Virus record (IMG/VR): IMGVR_UViG_3300030090_000400
Coordinates: 1 to 34,220 of that record
DNA length: 34,220 nt
Origin: a virus
Strand: one strand, 5' to 3'
In this document: positions 1 through 8,028 of the stretch, piece by piece
Numbering within the stretch: the first letter of the stretch is position 1
How the letters are laid out: every line of letters starts with the position of its first letter
Position numbers and translations under genes: made by a program
The notes under the pieces: generated by a model
The model's input: the letters and a program-made list of their open reading frames with translations, nothing else
What the model was told of the DNA's origin: nothing
Databases searched by the model: none

Positions 1-214
1 CGTCTGGTACGTCAAGTCTGTAATACCCACCGGGTACTACTTCCATCTTTACCTTCTTACCTTTAACTTCAGTGTCACCCATGATAGGTGCATGACTAAT
101 GCGTAATCTAGCTAGGTTGCTTTGAGCAGTCTTAGCACTAGCATCTGCTGTGATGCCCATTGCTTTAGCCATTACTTCATAGTTGTCAGTGTCTATTGTT
201 TCTATCATTGCCAT
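1..214 (-). CDS. Conserved marine-phage hypothetical protein (partial, N-terminal part)
   Basis: The reading frame starts at ATG 214 (minus strand) after a GGAG ribosome binding site and runs off the window edge, so about 71 N-terminal residues are visible (MAMIETIDTDNY... to ...GGYYRLDVPD). The segment SNLARLRISHAPIMG followed by a lysine-rich turn and GGYYRL resembles a conserved protein I have seen next to replication genes in marine phages; its function is not known to me. It follows DNA polymerase and has its own promoter-like site at 253-281, so it may be made at a different level from the polymerase. A role in replication is inferred from position only. Confidence 0.7.
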   Translation of the reverse strand, partial: MAMIETIDTDNYEVMAKAMGITADASAKTAQSNLARLRISHAPIMGDTEVKGKKVKMEVVPGGYYRLDVPD

Positions 215-252
215 GTGTTTTTCTCCTCTACATGTTTTCCAAAAGAGCATAA

Positions 253-281
253 GTTATACTACGTTATGTCTTTCATGTCAA
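253..281 (-). promoter_or_regulatory. Sigma-70-type promoter, leftward
   Basis: On the minus strand TTGACA (281-276) is followed by exactly 17 bases and TATAAC (258-253), with ATG 214 about 40 bases downstream. The -35 box lies in the last codons of the DNA polymerase gene. The same TTGACA and TATAACT hexamers occur in the two rightward promoter candidates at 15,247 and 26,559, which supports function. Confidence 0.6.
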
Positions 282-2352
282 GCCAATTATTACCTATTTT
301 TGCCTCTAATAACAAAGGCACATTGAAATCTACCTCTAACCACTCACGTATTATATCCTTGATATTATCGTTTGTGCTTTGGACTACGTGTATTACCCAA
401 TCCAACTCGTCAGGGTGTACGTCAATAACGATACTATCATGCACAGTATTTACTACACAAGACTTTTTGTTGCGTAACATGTGATCAAATTGCCACAGTG
501 CAACAGGAACTATATCTGCTGTAGCAAATGACTGCACAGGATAGTTTTTTATTTGAGTGAAATGACTCACTCTACCTCTAGGACTACGTACCACATCAGG
601 AAAAGAAAACTCCCTACCTGATGGTGTGCGTATCTTACCAGTGTTTAGTGCTTCTTTGGCAAGAGACTTGTGCCATCTTGCGATGCCCATATACTTCTCA
701 TTAAAGTGTGAGTAATATGTAGCCTCTGCCTCTGACCTGCCATACCCACTAGCACCGTATAGTGGTGCAAAGGTATGTGCCTTTGCTTCCTGTCTACTCA
801 TAGGCTGACCTGCATCAGATATAACTTTAGCAGTATAAGCATGTACATCAAAACCCTCTGTCACTTCTTGTATTGCAATAGGGTCTTGTGACAGGAATGC
901 TGCAACTCTAAATTCTAGTTGAGCAAAGTCAGCTTCAATGATATGCCCACCATCAAAACGTGATACAAACACACGTTTGACAGGGAACGTACCACCTCTA
1001 GGCATGTTCTGCATATTAGGTTCTTTACCACTTAACCTACCTGTAGATGTCATGTGCTGGTTTAACTTAACATGCAACATACCGTCAGCCTTAATATTAT
1101 TCTTTATGCCACCAACAAAAGAAGAAAGATATGTGTCTAGTGCAGACAACCTCTGTACCTTTTCCAAAAACTCAAGAGCCTCTGGCATATCTTTTCTTTT
1201 TGCAGCATTAGCTAGTAACTCAAGATTGCGTTTGTTAGTGGAGAAGCCACTAGCTGTAGCCCACTTAGCATTAGGTGGTATAAACTTTAAACCAGCAACA
1301 GCGTTAGTAGGAATAACGTGATAACCGTTACCACCACACGTGGTACATCTTGTTTCTTTAGCAAACGGACTGCCATCCTTTTTTACCTTTCTTATTTTGC
1401 CTGAACCATAGCAGGTTGTACACTGCTTTAACTTAGACTTATACACAATGTCAGTCTCATCACGAATTAGATCTGTGAAACTTGCATTAGACATATAAGG
1501 TTCGTGTGCGTTCATCCACACTGTTTTATTCTTAGGCTTACGGCTGTAAATCAGAGTAGACAGTTGCTCTGGACTACTCAGATTAATGGGTACATCACCC
1601 ATAAGTTCTCTTACCTTTCCATCTAGATATACTATTATCTCCTTTCTTTCCTCTTCAAATGTGACACGTACTTCTTCTAGTGCGTCACTATCCACTTTAA
1701 ATCCACGTGTATGTATCTTAGATAACTCAACCACCATCATGTTAGTTAGGTATCTAATCTTATTAAGACCTACATCATTAGAACTATTAAACTTTACATT
1801 AAGTTCATGTGCCAGTTGCTGTGTAGCATGTAAGTCTGCACTAAGATACTCAGATAACTCTGCATGGGGTACATCACGCACTGACAAACCTTTCTTTAAG
1901 TATTCTTTCAGAGTGTCCTGCTTCTTAGTATCTAACTCATACCGTTCAGCACATGCCTCAAGGGACAGAGGTTGCTTAATACCACGCTGTGTTATATATT
2001 CCATCATCATAGTATCAAACACAGTACCACTGTACTTAAAGCCTGATTCCCATAACCACACAAGATCGTGGCTAATGTTGTGGCCTATCAGTACAGTAGC
2101 TTTATCCAAAGCATCCTGTACTATCTTGTGTCCATCATTGGTGGGTGATACTTCACTGTGATCAAAGGTAACGATTGTTTCATTACCATAATCATCAAGC
2201 ATACCCACCATTACTAATGTATTGTCAGGTTCAAAGGGGTCAAGATATAACTTACCATTACGCTTTGTTACTGTGTTCTCAACGTCTAAGGTAAGTTTCA
2301 CTGGACCACTAGCCCTCTTGTCCGACAACTGATGCTTTAACTTTTCCATCAT
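259..2352 (-). CDS. polA: DNA polymerase I (family A) with inserted DnaJ-type zinc finger
   Basis: Replicative DNA polymerase with 3'-5' proofreading, about 697 residues. Exo I (LDVENT, about residues 22-27), Exo II (GHNISHDLVW, about 90-99) and Exo III (YLSADLHAT, about 174) keep their acidic residues. Two CxxCxGxG-type knuckles (CTTCYGSG and CTTCGGNG, about 311-342) form a DnaJ-like zinc-finger insert between the exonuclease and polymerase halves. Motif A is DFAQLEFR (about 475), motif B RQEAKAHTFAPLYG (about 520) with Phe at the position equivalent to E. coli 762, and motif C is VHDS (about 637) where HDE is usual. I chose ATG 2352 because GGAG lies 7 bases ahead; in-frame ATGs at 2382 and 2358 are possible. 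It overlaps the end of the upstream oxygenase gene by 44 bases, indicating translational coupling. The insert is the feature I recall from HMO-2011-type phages. Confidence 0.95.
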   Translation of the reverse strand: MMEKLKHQLSDKRASGPVKLTLDVENTVTKRNGKLYLDPFEPDNTLVMVGMLDDYGNETIVTFDHSEVSPTNDGHKIVQDALDKATVLIGHNISHDLVWLWESGFKYSGTVFDTMMMEYITQRGIKQPLSLEACAERYELDTKKQDTLKEYLKKGLSVRDVPHAELSEYLSADLHATQQLAHELNVKFNSSNDVGLNKIRYLTNMMVVELSKIHTRGFKVDSDALEEVRVTFEEERKEIIVYLDGKVRELMGDVPINLSSPEQLSTLIYSRKPKNKTVWMNAHEPYMSNASFTDLIRDETDIVYKSKLKQCTTCYGSGKIRKVKKDGSPFAKETRCTTCGGNGYHVIPTNAVAGLKFIPPNAKWATASGFSTNKRNLELLANAAKRKDMPEALEFLEKVQRLSALDTYLSSFVGGIKNNIKADGMLHVKLNQHMTSTGRLSGKEPNMQNMPRGGTFPVKRVFVSRFDGGHIIEADFAQLEFRVAAFLSQDPIAIQEVTEGFDVHAYTAKVISDAGQPMSRQEAKAHTFAPLYGASGYGRSEAEATYYSHFNEKYMGIARWHKSLAKEALNTGKIRTPSGREFSFPDVVRSPRGRVSHFTQIKNYPVQSFATADIVPVALWQFDHMLRNKKSCVVNTVHDSIVIDVHPDELDWVIHVVQSTNDNIKDIIREWLEVDFNVPLLLEAKIGNNWLDMKDIT

Positions 2353-3031
2353 TTTCATGCTCCGTTTTCTTTGGTATTTCAAGGAAGTTAAAGTTTACAC
2401 TAAAGGATCTACGTTCACCCTTAGTCTTGAATGGATAGACACAGTGAAACAATTCACTGGGAAACAAATAGAAGTCACCCACCTGTGGCTTAACCATAAA
2501 GTTTGTAGCACTATACGTACTGGCAGTGCCATGTACAAACTGTATGTGTCCATGTGAAGGATGATGATCTTTGTAATCTTCCTGCCATTCATCGTCAATG
2601 CCGTCAGGTAGTTTGAGATAGCCAACGCATGACATCCTACATCCTGTATGTAGATGTAATGGATTGTAATCATTCTCAAACTGACGCACTAGCCATCCCG
2701 ATATAAACTGTACAGAATAATTGTTATTCTTTGTGTCTAACATATTCTGTCCATACGAGTTACGTATCGTAGCTGTATTATTATAACTACCTACAAACTG
2801 TTTGATCTCATTTAAAAATGTGTCTCGCATCTCATCAGTAAAAAACAACTCTTGTTTTACCTTACCGACTAGCTGATCAGAGTAGTCTGTCATTGATGCA
2901 AAGTCTTTGTCAAAGAATGCATTCATATCTGATACAAACTTTGCACTTAGTTTCTTATAACCCATAACAGGTCCAAAGGGGTAGAATATCTGCTCCTCTG
3001 CATCTGGTTTGGGTCTAAATATATTTACCAT
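2309..3031 (-). CDS. 2-oxoglutarate/Fe(II)-dependent oxygenase family protein
   Basis: 240 residues. The C-terminal half matches the jelly-roll 2OG-Fe(II) oxygenase family common in marine phages (2OG-FeII_Oxy_5 type): NPLHLHTGCRMSCVGYLKLP (His126, His128), then GDFYLFPSELFHCVYPF (His196) and GERRSFSVNFNF (Arg207/208, the usual 2OG carboxylate-binding region). These would supply the iron-binding histidines and the cosubstrate Arg. Such enzymes hydroxylate proteins, nucleic acids or small molecules; the substrate here is unknown. The gene has a strong AAGGAGG site, sits 11 bases after the helicase gene and overlaps the polymerase start, so it is co-expressed with replication. A DNA or replication-protein substrate is only an inference from that position. 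Confidence 0.8.
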   Translation of the reverse strand: MVNIFRPKPDAEEQIFYPFGPVMGYKKLSAKFVSDMNAFFDKDFASMTDYSDQLVGKVKQELFFTDEMRDTFLNEIKQFVGSYNNTATIRNSYGQNMLDTKNNNYSVQFISGWLVRQFENDYNPLHLHTGCRMSCVGYLKLPDGIDDEWQEDYKDHHPSHGHIQFVHGTASTYSATNFMVKPQVGDFYLFPSELFHCVYPFKTKGERRSFSVNFNFLEIPKKTEHENDGKVKASVVGQEG

Positions 3032-3042
3032 ATGTGTCCTCC

Positions 3043-4269
3043 TTATGCTGTAAATCTTGCTACTTGGTTATCTAGTTCACATGTTACTACACCATGCCAG
3101 CCTGTAATCTTATTCTTACCTATAGTAATGTGCCGTTCTGGATCTTCATCTGTGTCACCTGCTTCCTTGATAGAGTTCCTTGCTAGTAACAATATCAAAT
3201 CTGCTTCAGCTGCCTTGCCTGTCTTAGATCCTTCCATCATGGACTGATCAAGAACAATGCGTCCTTCTGCTTCAGCAGCAAGCTGTGACATGTAGAAGAT
3301 AGCACACTCATGTTGCTTGGCTATCTGTCTAGCGTGTACTGCATTCTGTTTTAGTAACTCATGTGTACTTATTGTTGTAGAAGTTTTAGCGAATTTATCA
3401 CCCATGTCAAGTACTAATACGTCAGGTTTATATCTTTTACATACAGCTTCTACCCAATCCATAGTCTTAGCCGTAGCATCTGTATGTCTCACGTTCTTAG
3501 ACTTCTCTCTGTATACTTTTAGATTGCTGTCTACATCACTGAGTATGTCTTTGCCTGTTCTGCCTGTAGCTGCATTGATGTATCGCATACGTACACGTTG
3601 CACTGACTCTTCATTGCATAGTACAGCTACGTTAGCACCCTGATCTGCAAACCCACCGTCACCCATAACTAAACTTGCATGGAAACTAGTCTTACCTGTG
3701 TTAGATCTAGCACCCACTGTGATAAGGTGGCCCTGACTTATGCCGGGTACTCTACGTGCCAAGGTACGTATGTTAAACTTCCACTGTGGGTCCATGCTGT
3801 TCTGCTTAATCAATGTGACCATATCTGTCTCATCCCAATTAACCTGTATGCTAGGAATAAAATCATCTGCATACGTGTCTAGTAAATTACGCAATGGTTC
3901 TAAGGTGGTAGCATCACCATTAACAAAATCAAAACCTAAGTTAGCTACCTCTTCCCCAACCACCTGTCTAAACAACGTGCTCATAACGTCACGTGCTATA
4001 CCTTTATCCATTAGTGGCTGTTGCTTTAGTTCTGTAAACATATCTGTAAACACAGACTTCTGTGCAGTAGTAAGCGTTGGATTAGCTGATAAAAAAAGTG
4101 CCTCAACTTCTTCTGGTGAGACACTGCGTTCATAGTTTTCCATAGCGTTATCTATTGCATGTTTAATCTTCTGGACATCTTTAGTGAAGAGTTTATCAGG
4201 ACACCTTGTGCCTTTGTTACCATCATAAAAATCTTTGTCCATTAGATTTCTTATTAGAGAAAGTTCCAT
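3043..4269 (-). CDS. Replicative DNA helicase, DnaB/gp4 C-terminal type
   Basis: About 408 residues; a hexameric RecA-fold helicase that unwinds DNA at the phage fork. The N-terminal 150 residues are helical and lack a zinc-binding or TOPRIM primase domain. The Walker A motif GARSNTGKTS is at about residue 187, Walker B (VLVLDMGDKF) at about 284, followed by the DnaB-type H3/H4 region FYMSQLAAEAEGR...SKTGKAAEADLILLLAR and a C-terminal ITIGKNKITG (arginine-finger/sensor region). ATG 4269 is chosen because AAGGAG lies 5 bases ahead; the upstream in-frame extension would need a TTG. The separate primase gene ends 11 bases upstream, so the two halves that are fused in T7 gp4 are split here. Confidence 0.92.
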   Translation of the reverse strand: MELSLIRNLMDKDFYDGNKGTRCPDKLFTKDVQKIKHAIDNAMENYERSVSPEEVEALFLSANPTLTTAQKSVFTDMFTELKQQPLMDKGIARDVMSTLFRQVVGEEVANLGFDFVNGDATTLEPLRNLLDTYADDFIPSIQVNWDETDMVTLIKQNSMDPQWKFNIRTLARRVPGISQGHLITVGARSNTGKTSFHASLVMGDGGFADQGANVAVLCNEESVQRVRMRYINAATGRTGKDILSDVDSNLKVYREKSKNVRHTDATAKTMDWVEAVCKRYKPDVLVLDMGDKFAKTSTTISTHELLKQNAVHARQIAKQHECAIFYMSQLAAEAEGRIVLDQSMMEGSKTGKAAEADLILLLARNSIKEAGDTDEDPERHITIGKNKITGWHGVVTCELDNQVARFTA

Positions 4270-4280
4270 CGTTTCTCCTT

Positions 4281-5036
4281 TCAAGCCATGTTAAGTAATT
4301 CTATATCCCTGTCATTCCCATACTTCAAATCGTCCTTCAACATCAGGACTTTAACTTTCTCTACTACACCCTTTAACTCCTTTGTTATTTGTAGTGCCTT
4401 GCTTATTGCATCTGGATCTAAAGCAATCAATGCTGTAGAGAATTGTGATAGGTACTGCTTTTGTTCATTGGACATTGACGTTCCCATTAATGCTACACCT
4501 GTATGTCGATCGCTTCCAACGAGAGCAGCACTTATACAATCCTCTACAACAACTGCCACCTTACCATAACCGTGAACATATGGCAACCTATTATTTCCAT
4601 ATCGTTTCCACTTAGGTAATCGCTTACCTATTGCTCTGCCTGTAGCGTCTACTGTGACACCACCATGAACAACAGGAAACACAACTCTGTGTTCACGTAT
4701 GTCATACATCAAGCCGTGTTTGTTTGGTGACAAATCCCAACCAGAAGTCCATGCCATTGCGTGTGTATACTCACCACTCAAAGGCACAATGTTTACTGGC
4801 ATACAAAATTCTGTGGTGTGGCTTTCTTCAGCCATGTTTAATCTCCTGTATATAGACTCAGCAGACATGTTCATCTTATGTGTGCCACTTACACTGCACG
4901 ATGCTTTGTAACAGTTCCACAGTAGCTGTCCATTGTTGTTGGTTACTGTGAATGTCTTACGTCCTCTGCACTCAGGGCAATCCATCCTGACTGTTTCAGA
5001 CTCTTGTATGTCTAGGTTTTGGATGAAGTTGTACAT
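4281..5036 (-). CDS. DNA primase (zinc ribbon plus TOPRIM)
   Basis: 251 residues; makes RNA primers for the phage replisome. An N-terminal zinc ribbon is visible as CPEC (Cys20, Cys23) and CYKASC (Cys42, Cys47). The TOPRIM core follows with VAVVVEDCISAALVG (the catalytic Glu, about residue 160) and STALIALDPDA (the DxD motif, about 203). A helicase domain is absent and is supplied by the next gene. It overlaps the end of the HNH gene by 25 bases and has its own AAGGA site inside that gene, suggesting coupling. Confidence 0.9.
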   Translation of the reverse strand: MYNFIQNLDIQESETVRMDCPECRGRKTFTVTNNNGQLLWNCYKASCSVSGTHKMNMSAESIYRRLNMAEESHTTEFCMPVNIVPLSGEYTHAMAWTSGWDLSPNKHGLMYDIREHRVVFPVVHGGVTVDATGRAIGKRLPKWKRYGNNRLPYVHGYGKVAVVVEDCISAALVGSDRHTGVALMGTSMSNEQKQYLSQFSTALIALDPDAISKALQITKELKGVVEKVKVLMLKDDLKYGNDRDIELLNMA

Positions 5037-5440
5037 TCTTTTTCCTTTAAAAGGTTAGTATAAAAACTGCCTAATTTAACTATGTCTTTTACTTCAGCGT
5101 TACTCTTCATTGTGTTAGCACGTTTAGACACTAGTATTATGTTACCTTCACGATAGCCTAGCTCTGGTATTATTCTGTCAACAGACAGGTTCCATTCACT
5201 TAGTTCGCCGAACACAAAAGGTTTTTTAAATACAGGGCATAGCCCATCTTCAGGGTACATAGACTTTATATATTTTGCGGTAATGCTAAAATGTATACCC
5301 TCTTTCTTAGCTCTGTATCTAATTTTTTGAAATTTTTGTAAGTCCCAATTTTTTATGCGTAGCTCTCTACGCCTTTCACTGTACCTCTTGTTATGGTTAT
5401 GTTGATATTCTTTTTGTTTGAGTGGATCTTTATATGGCAT
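5012..5440 (-). CDS. HNH-type endonuclease
   Basis: 142 residues. The C-terminal part reads LCPVFKKPFVFG...LSVDRIIPELGYREGNI...SKRANTMKSNA, the conserved core of a phage HNH nuclease group whose usual form is CPV-G-PL...SLDRIDP-KGYV-GNV...S-RAN-MK-nA. The N-terminus is a basic arm rich in Arg/Lys/Tyr. Only one Cys of the usual zinc pair is present. It lies between integrase and primase, 1 base after the integrase stop in the leftward direction. It could be a free-standing homing nuclease or take part in DNA processing or host DNA breakdown; the sequence does not decide. Confidence 0.8.
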   Translation of the reverse strand: MPYKDPLKQKEYQHNHNKRYSERRRELRIKNWDLQKFQKIRYRAKKEGIHFSITAKYIKSMYPEDGLCPVFKKPFVFGELSEWNLSVDRIIPELGYREGNIILVSKRANTMKSNAEVKDIVKLGSFYTNLLKEKECTTSSKT

Positions 5441-5441
5441 A

Positions 5442-6323
5442 TCATTCCTCCTTAAACTGTTGTCGTGCAGTCAATGCACTGTTAGCACTAAGGTATGTAT
5501 TCTTAATGTACGGTTTCACTGACTGTGGATTGGCATGACCTGTCACCGACATGATCTGTGGCAGTGGCACACCTGCCTCTACCATCTCAGTTGTACCAGT
5601 TCTACGTAGATCCATCAAGCGTAACTCTTCTGGCAGTTCAGCCTGACGCATGATCTTTCTACCTATCTTAGACAACCTCTCCATAGAGAATGGTTTGTAC
5701 TCGCCATCCACAGGTGTAGGCATAGGTGCTACATACTGCTGAAAGTCAAAGTCATTACGCTGTTCTTCCAGCATCTCAAGTAGTCCATCTGATATGGGTA
5801 GATGCACAGATGCACCACGCTTGGACTGCACTAGGTCTAGCCTCTTGTTATCGAAGTCTATACTAGACCACTCAAGCATACGCATGTCACCCACACGTTG
5901 ACACCACTCATATGCCATCTGTACTATCAGTCCTACGTTACGGTAAACAAAGTCACCATATGCTATGTTAAGAAACTCACGCACTTGATCCTCTGTCCAT
6001 GTAACATTACGTGGAATAGGAGTAATCTTTCTGACCAGCGTAAACGGATTGTTCTTCACGTACTCCATGTCTAGCCCATACCTGTATGCTCTACCTGCTA
6101 CGACAGATACATGGTTAGCCAACTGTATGCCACGCTTAACCCATTCTTCATAGGCTAGTCTAGCGTCCTTGCCTGACACAGCATTGGCTGTCTTCTCACC
6201 AAAGGTATCTGTCAATACTTTCAAGAACCTTTTGTAATCTAGTTGTGTTCTATCACGTAGCCGATTAAACTCTGGTGACTGCACATACAAGTTGACTAAT
6301 CGTTTTACAGATATGGGCCTCAT
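5442..6323 (-). CDS. int: Tyrosine recombinase / phage integrase
   Basis: 293 residues. The N-terminal SAM-like core-binding domain (residues about 1-100) is followed by the catalytic domain. Visible catalytic residues are Arg143 (CQRVGDM), Lys168 (QSKRGAS), Arg240 (MDLRRTGTTEM), His263 (VTGHA) and Tyr272 (VKPYIK), with the normal His-to-Tyr spacing of nine. The first His of the HxxR box is Met237 (MDLR instead of HDLR), which is unusual but seen in some phage recombinases. It overlaps the upstream gene by 4 bases (ATGA). I found no tRNA fragment nearby that would mark an attP, and no recognisable repressor gene. It may mediate lysogeny, or be a retained or specialised recombinase. Confidence 0.92.
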   Translation of the reverse strand: MRPISVKRLVNLYVQSPEFNRLRDRTQLDYKRFLKVLTDTFGEKTANAVSGKDARLAYEEWVKRGIQLANHVSVVAGRAYRYGLDMEYVKNNPFTLVRKITPIPRNVTWTEDQVREFLNIAYGDFVYRNVGLIVQMAYEWCQRVGDMRMLEWSSIDFDNKRLDLVQSKRGASVHLPISDGLLEMLEEQRNDFDFQQYVAPMPTPVDGEYKPFSMERLSKIGRKIMRQAELPEELRLMDLRRTGTTEMVEAGVPLPQIMSVTGHANPQSVKPYIKNTYLSANSALTARQQFKEE

Positions 6324-6787
6324 ACTGCTTCCACTTCCTCCTGTTGCATCTCCTTAGTGTACAAACCTATATCAGGATAGTGTACACCCACTGACCGTTT
6401 GGCATTGCCTTGCTTATCATAAGCCATGACTGTGCACTTTCTTATCACACTGTGCTCCCTGTCCTGACCGTATACACTGTCTAGCCACAAGCCAGTACGC
6501 AGATAGAACTTCATGTTATGTATATACATTTCTAGTATATTCATTTCGTTGTTAAGTTTTTTCTGCATAGCCTTGTCTTTTCTACATGACATCTTCAAAG
6601 ATGAAAGCATCTCCTCATTGTGCTTTATCCATGACTTAACTTTGTCCATAGTCACAGGGTGTTCACTGTCTAGATTACGCACACTTTCATGCACACTGAG
6701 GTTGGCAGGTTTACGTTTGGCTGCACGTGCTTTCTCAAGACGTTTAGCTGATGCTTCTCGTTGTTCTTTTGTCATAGGTTTACGCAT
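6320..6787 (-). CDS. Conserved phage hypothetical protein with basic N-terminus
   Basis: 155 residues, unrecognised function. The N-terminus (TKEQREASAKRLEKARAAKRK) is a short basic helix of the kind that binds nucleic acid. A middle coiled-coil-like stretch (about residues 45-90) follows, then a conserved tail CTVMAYDKQGNAKRSVGVHYPDIG that I recognise from other marine phages without an assigned role. The start at 6787 has AAGGAG 7 bases ahead. It overlaps integrase by 4 bases, so it could be a co-expressed partner of the recombinase; this is inference from context. Confidence 0.75.
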   Translation of the reverse strand: MRKPMTKEQREASAKRLEKARAAKRKPANLSVHESVRNLDSEHPVTMDKVKSWIKHNEEMLSSLKMSCRKDKAMQKKLNNEMNILEMYIHNMKFYLRTGLWLDSVYGQDREHSVIRKCTVMAYDKQGNAKRSVGVHYPDIGLYTKEMQQEEVEAV

Positions 6788-6806
6788 AATAAATCTCCTT
6801 CTACAA

Positions 6807-7112
6807 TTATATACAGTCTAAGCAAAAATAACTAGGGTTATTATTTAAGTACAATCTAGTTATACTGGTAGCTAGTGTAGCTAAAGCAAAAGTATTTATA
6901 ACCATTAATGCTCTGTCATTCCACATCATACCTACAATTAACCACCCACCTATACCTACAAAATGAAAAAATAAGTTAGCAGGATACACATTGTTAGCAG
7001 TTAGTATCATACCAAACATAAGCACAAGACTAGCTATCCACTTGATGTACCAATCAAGCGTGTATAGTGGAGTCTTGGTAGTTATGGGTGTACCTTCATG
7101 TTCATCAGCCAT
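6807..7112 (-). CDS. Small membrane protein, three predicted helices (DUF6552/YgjV-like)
   Basis: 101 residues. After a hydrophilic N-terminus (MADEHEGTPITTKTP) there are three hydrophobic stretches at about 21-45, 47-64 and 70-88, with a charged loop MMWNDRALMVINT between the second and third. The W-K-W-I...DRAL-I-N pattern resembles small membrane proteins of marine phages and bacteria (DUF6552 or YgjV-like), from memory. An inner-membrane role is likely; function is unknown. A GGAG site lies 8 bases upstream of ATG 7112. Confidence 0.7.
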   Translation of the reverse strand: MADEHEGTPITTKTPLYTLDWYIKWIASLVLMFGMILTANNVYPANLFFHFVGIGGWLIVGMMWNDRALMVINTFALATLATSITRLYLNNNPSYFCLDCI

Positions 7113-7122
7113 GTACTGTCTC

Positions 7123-7344
7123 CTATTGTTTTATCTTATTACTAATGACATCCCAATTAACACTCTTGGGAGTTCTTTGAGCATGTTGTACTACTTTCAT
7201 AAGCGTAGTTACAGGTATTTTACATATGTCTGCAACAACCTTTGCCCTCTCTATGTCATATGTAGGGTCAGCATGGGCAGCTTTCCATACAAGTTCCATA
7301 ACTAAGTTACTATAACTATTATTTGTAGAGTTTGTCCTTCTCAT
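7123..7344 (-). CDS. Hypothetical protein
   Basis: 73 residues, not recognised. Residues 15-73 look helical, with a pattern (AKVVADICKIPVTTLMKVVQHAQRT) that could be a small helix-turn-helix-like fold, but no clear motif. The start overlaps the upstream secreted-protein gene by 26 bases; an AGGAG lies 12 bases ahead of ATG 7344. The alternative ATG at 7299 has no ribosome binding site. Confidence 0.6.
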   Translation of the reverse strand: MRRTNSTNNSYSNLVMELVWKAAHADPTYDIERAKVVADICKIPVTTLMKVVQHAQRTPKSVNWDVISNKIKQ

Positions 7345-7645
7345 AGTCTAGTAATTCTCCTGTTGTGCCAACATCTACACCGCACATAATGGTGGGATTG
7401 GTAGGTCTTATTATAGTAGCGGTCCATGTTCCCTTCTCCTGATTCAAATGGATAAGTGTTATATGCCCTCTTGAAGATATACCCCTAAAGACAATGTTCT
7501 CTTTGTAGTAGAATTGCAAACGGTCCATAGCTTCTTTCATAGGTTTACATCCGGGTGTTTCCGCATTTACTGCACATGTGAGCACTACCAACAGCACTAC
7601 CAGTGTAAGTGACCCCACAAAAAACTTTATATTGTTAGTGAACAT
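7319..7645 (-). CDS. Small exported protein with signal peptide
   Basis: 108 residues. The N-terminus is a classical Sec signal: positive start, hydrophobic core FVGSLTLVVLLVVLTCAV and cleavage after VNA (before ETPGC). The mature part has Cys residues at its start and near its end (GCKPM...IMCGVDVG) and a central GTWTATIIRP, a pattern shared with small exported proteins of alphaproteobacteria and their phages whose role is unknown. A lipobox is unlikely because Thr precedes the Cys. AAGGAG lies ahead of ATG 7645. An envelope-modifying or superinfection role is possible but unsupported. Confidence 0.7.
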   Translation of the reverse strand: MFTNNIKFFVGSLTLVVLLVVLTCAVNAETPGCKPMKEAMDRLQFYYKENIVFRGISSRGHITLIHLNQEKGTWTATIIRPTNPTIMCGVDVGTTGELLDYEKDKLYK

Positions 7646-7856
7646 ATTGTATCTCCTTTATAAATCCCAAGCTAAGTTCACAACCCGGATGATCTTCACT
7701 TGCATGATGCATAGCATAGTCTACAAGTCTTGGTATATCAAACAAACCTAATGTCTCTGTCATCTGGTGTGATATATCTACCATATATTCCAACTCGTCC
7801 ACCTCTGGATGCTCATCGGGTAACTCAACGTGTATGCATACCTCGTATCTAGGCAT
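7635..7856 (-). CDS. Hypothetical acidic protein
   Basis: 73 residues, strongly acidic with many His (DYAMHHASEDHPGCEL). Starts with a beta-like segment (RYEVCIHVELPDE). Not recognised. Strong AAAGGAG site before ATG 7856; its 3' end overlaps the start of the exported-protein gene by 11 bases, so the two are probably translated together. Confidence 0.65.
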   Translation of the reverse strand: MPRYEVCIHVELPDEHPEVDELEYMVDISHQMTETLGLFDIPRLVDYAMHHASEDHPGCELSLGFIKEIQYVH

Positions 7857-7868
7857 TGCTATTCTCCT

Positions 7869-8027
7869 TTAATAGTTTTTAAATGTTTGTATGTCTTCTT
7901 CTACTTGTTCTTCAAATAAATACTCACCATATTCTATGGCGTCCAAAGTAAACGGTTCGTTATACTTTGATCTTATTTCTTTCTGTATATATCTAGGCAG
8001 TCTATAAAATCTAGGGTAGTAATTCAT
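7869..8027 (-). CDS. Hypothetical small protein (52 aa)
   Basis: Reads MNYYPRFYRLPRYIQKE... and ends ...EEDIQTFKNY, then TAA. The N-terminal half is aromatic and basic, the C-terminal half acidic. AGGAGG lies 5 bases ahead of ATG 8027, one of the better ribosome binding sites in the window, and that site overlaps the end of the upstream 22-codon gene. Its tight placement between neighbours supports it as real. No function recognised. Confidence 0.65.
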   Translation of the reverse strand: MNYYPRFYRLPRYIQKEIRSKYNEPFTLDAIEYGEYLFEEQVEEDIQTFKNY

Positions 8028-8028
8028 G

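Noticed and set aside
122-484. Rightward open frame over the DNA polymerase 3' end
   Set aside because: Cys/Ser/Phe-rich shadow of two leftward genes with no ribosome binding site and no recognisable protein pattern.
5442-6323. attP beside the integrase
   Set aside because: No tRNA-like segment (GTTCGA-type T-arm) or inverted arm sites seen in the flanking 500 bases, which are coding.
7319-7645. Lipoprotein signal for the exported protein
   Set aside because: The candidate Cys is preceded by Thr and the AxA-type site VNA lies just after it, so signal peptidase I is more likely.
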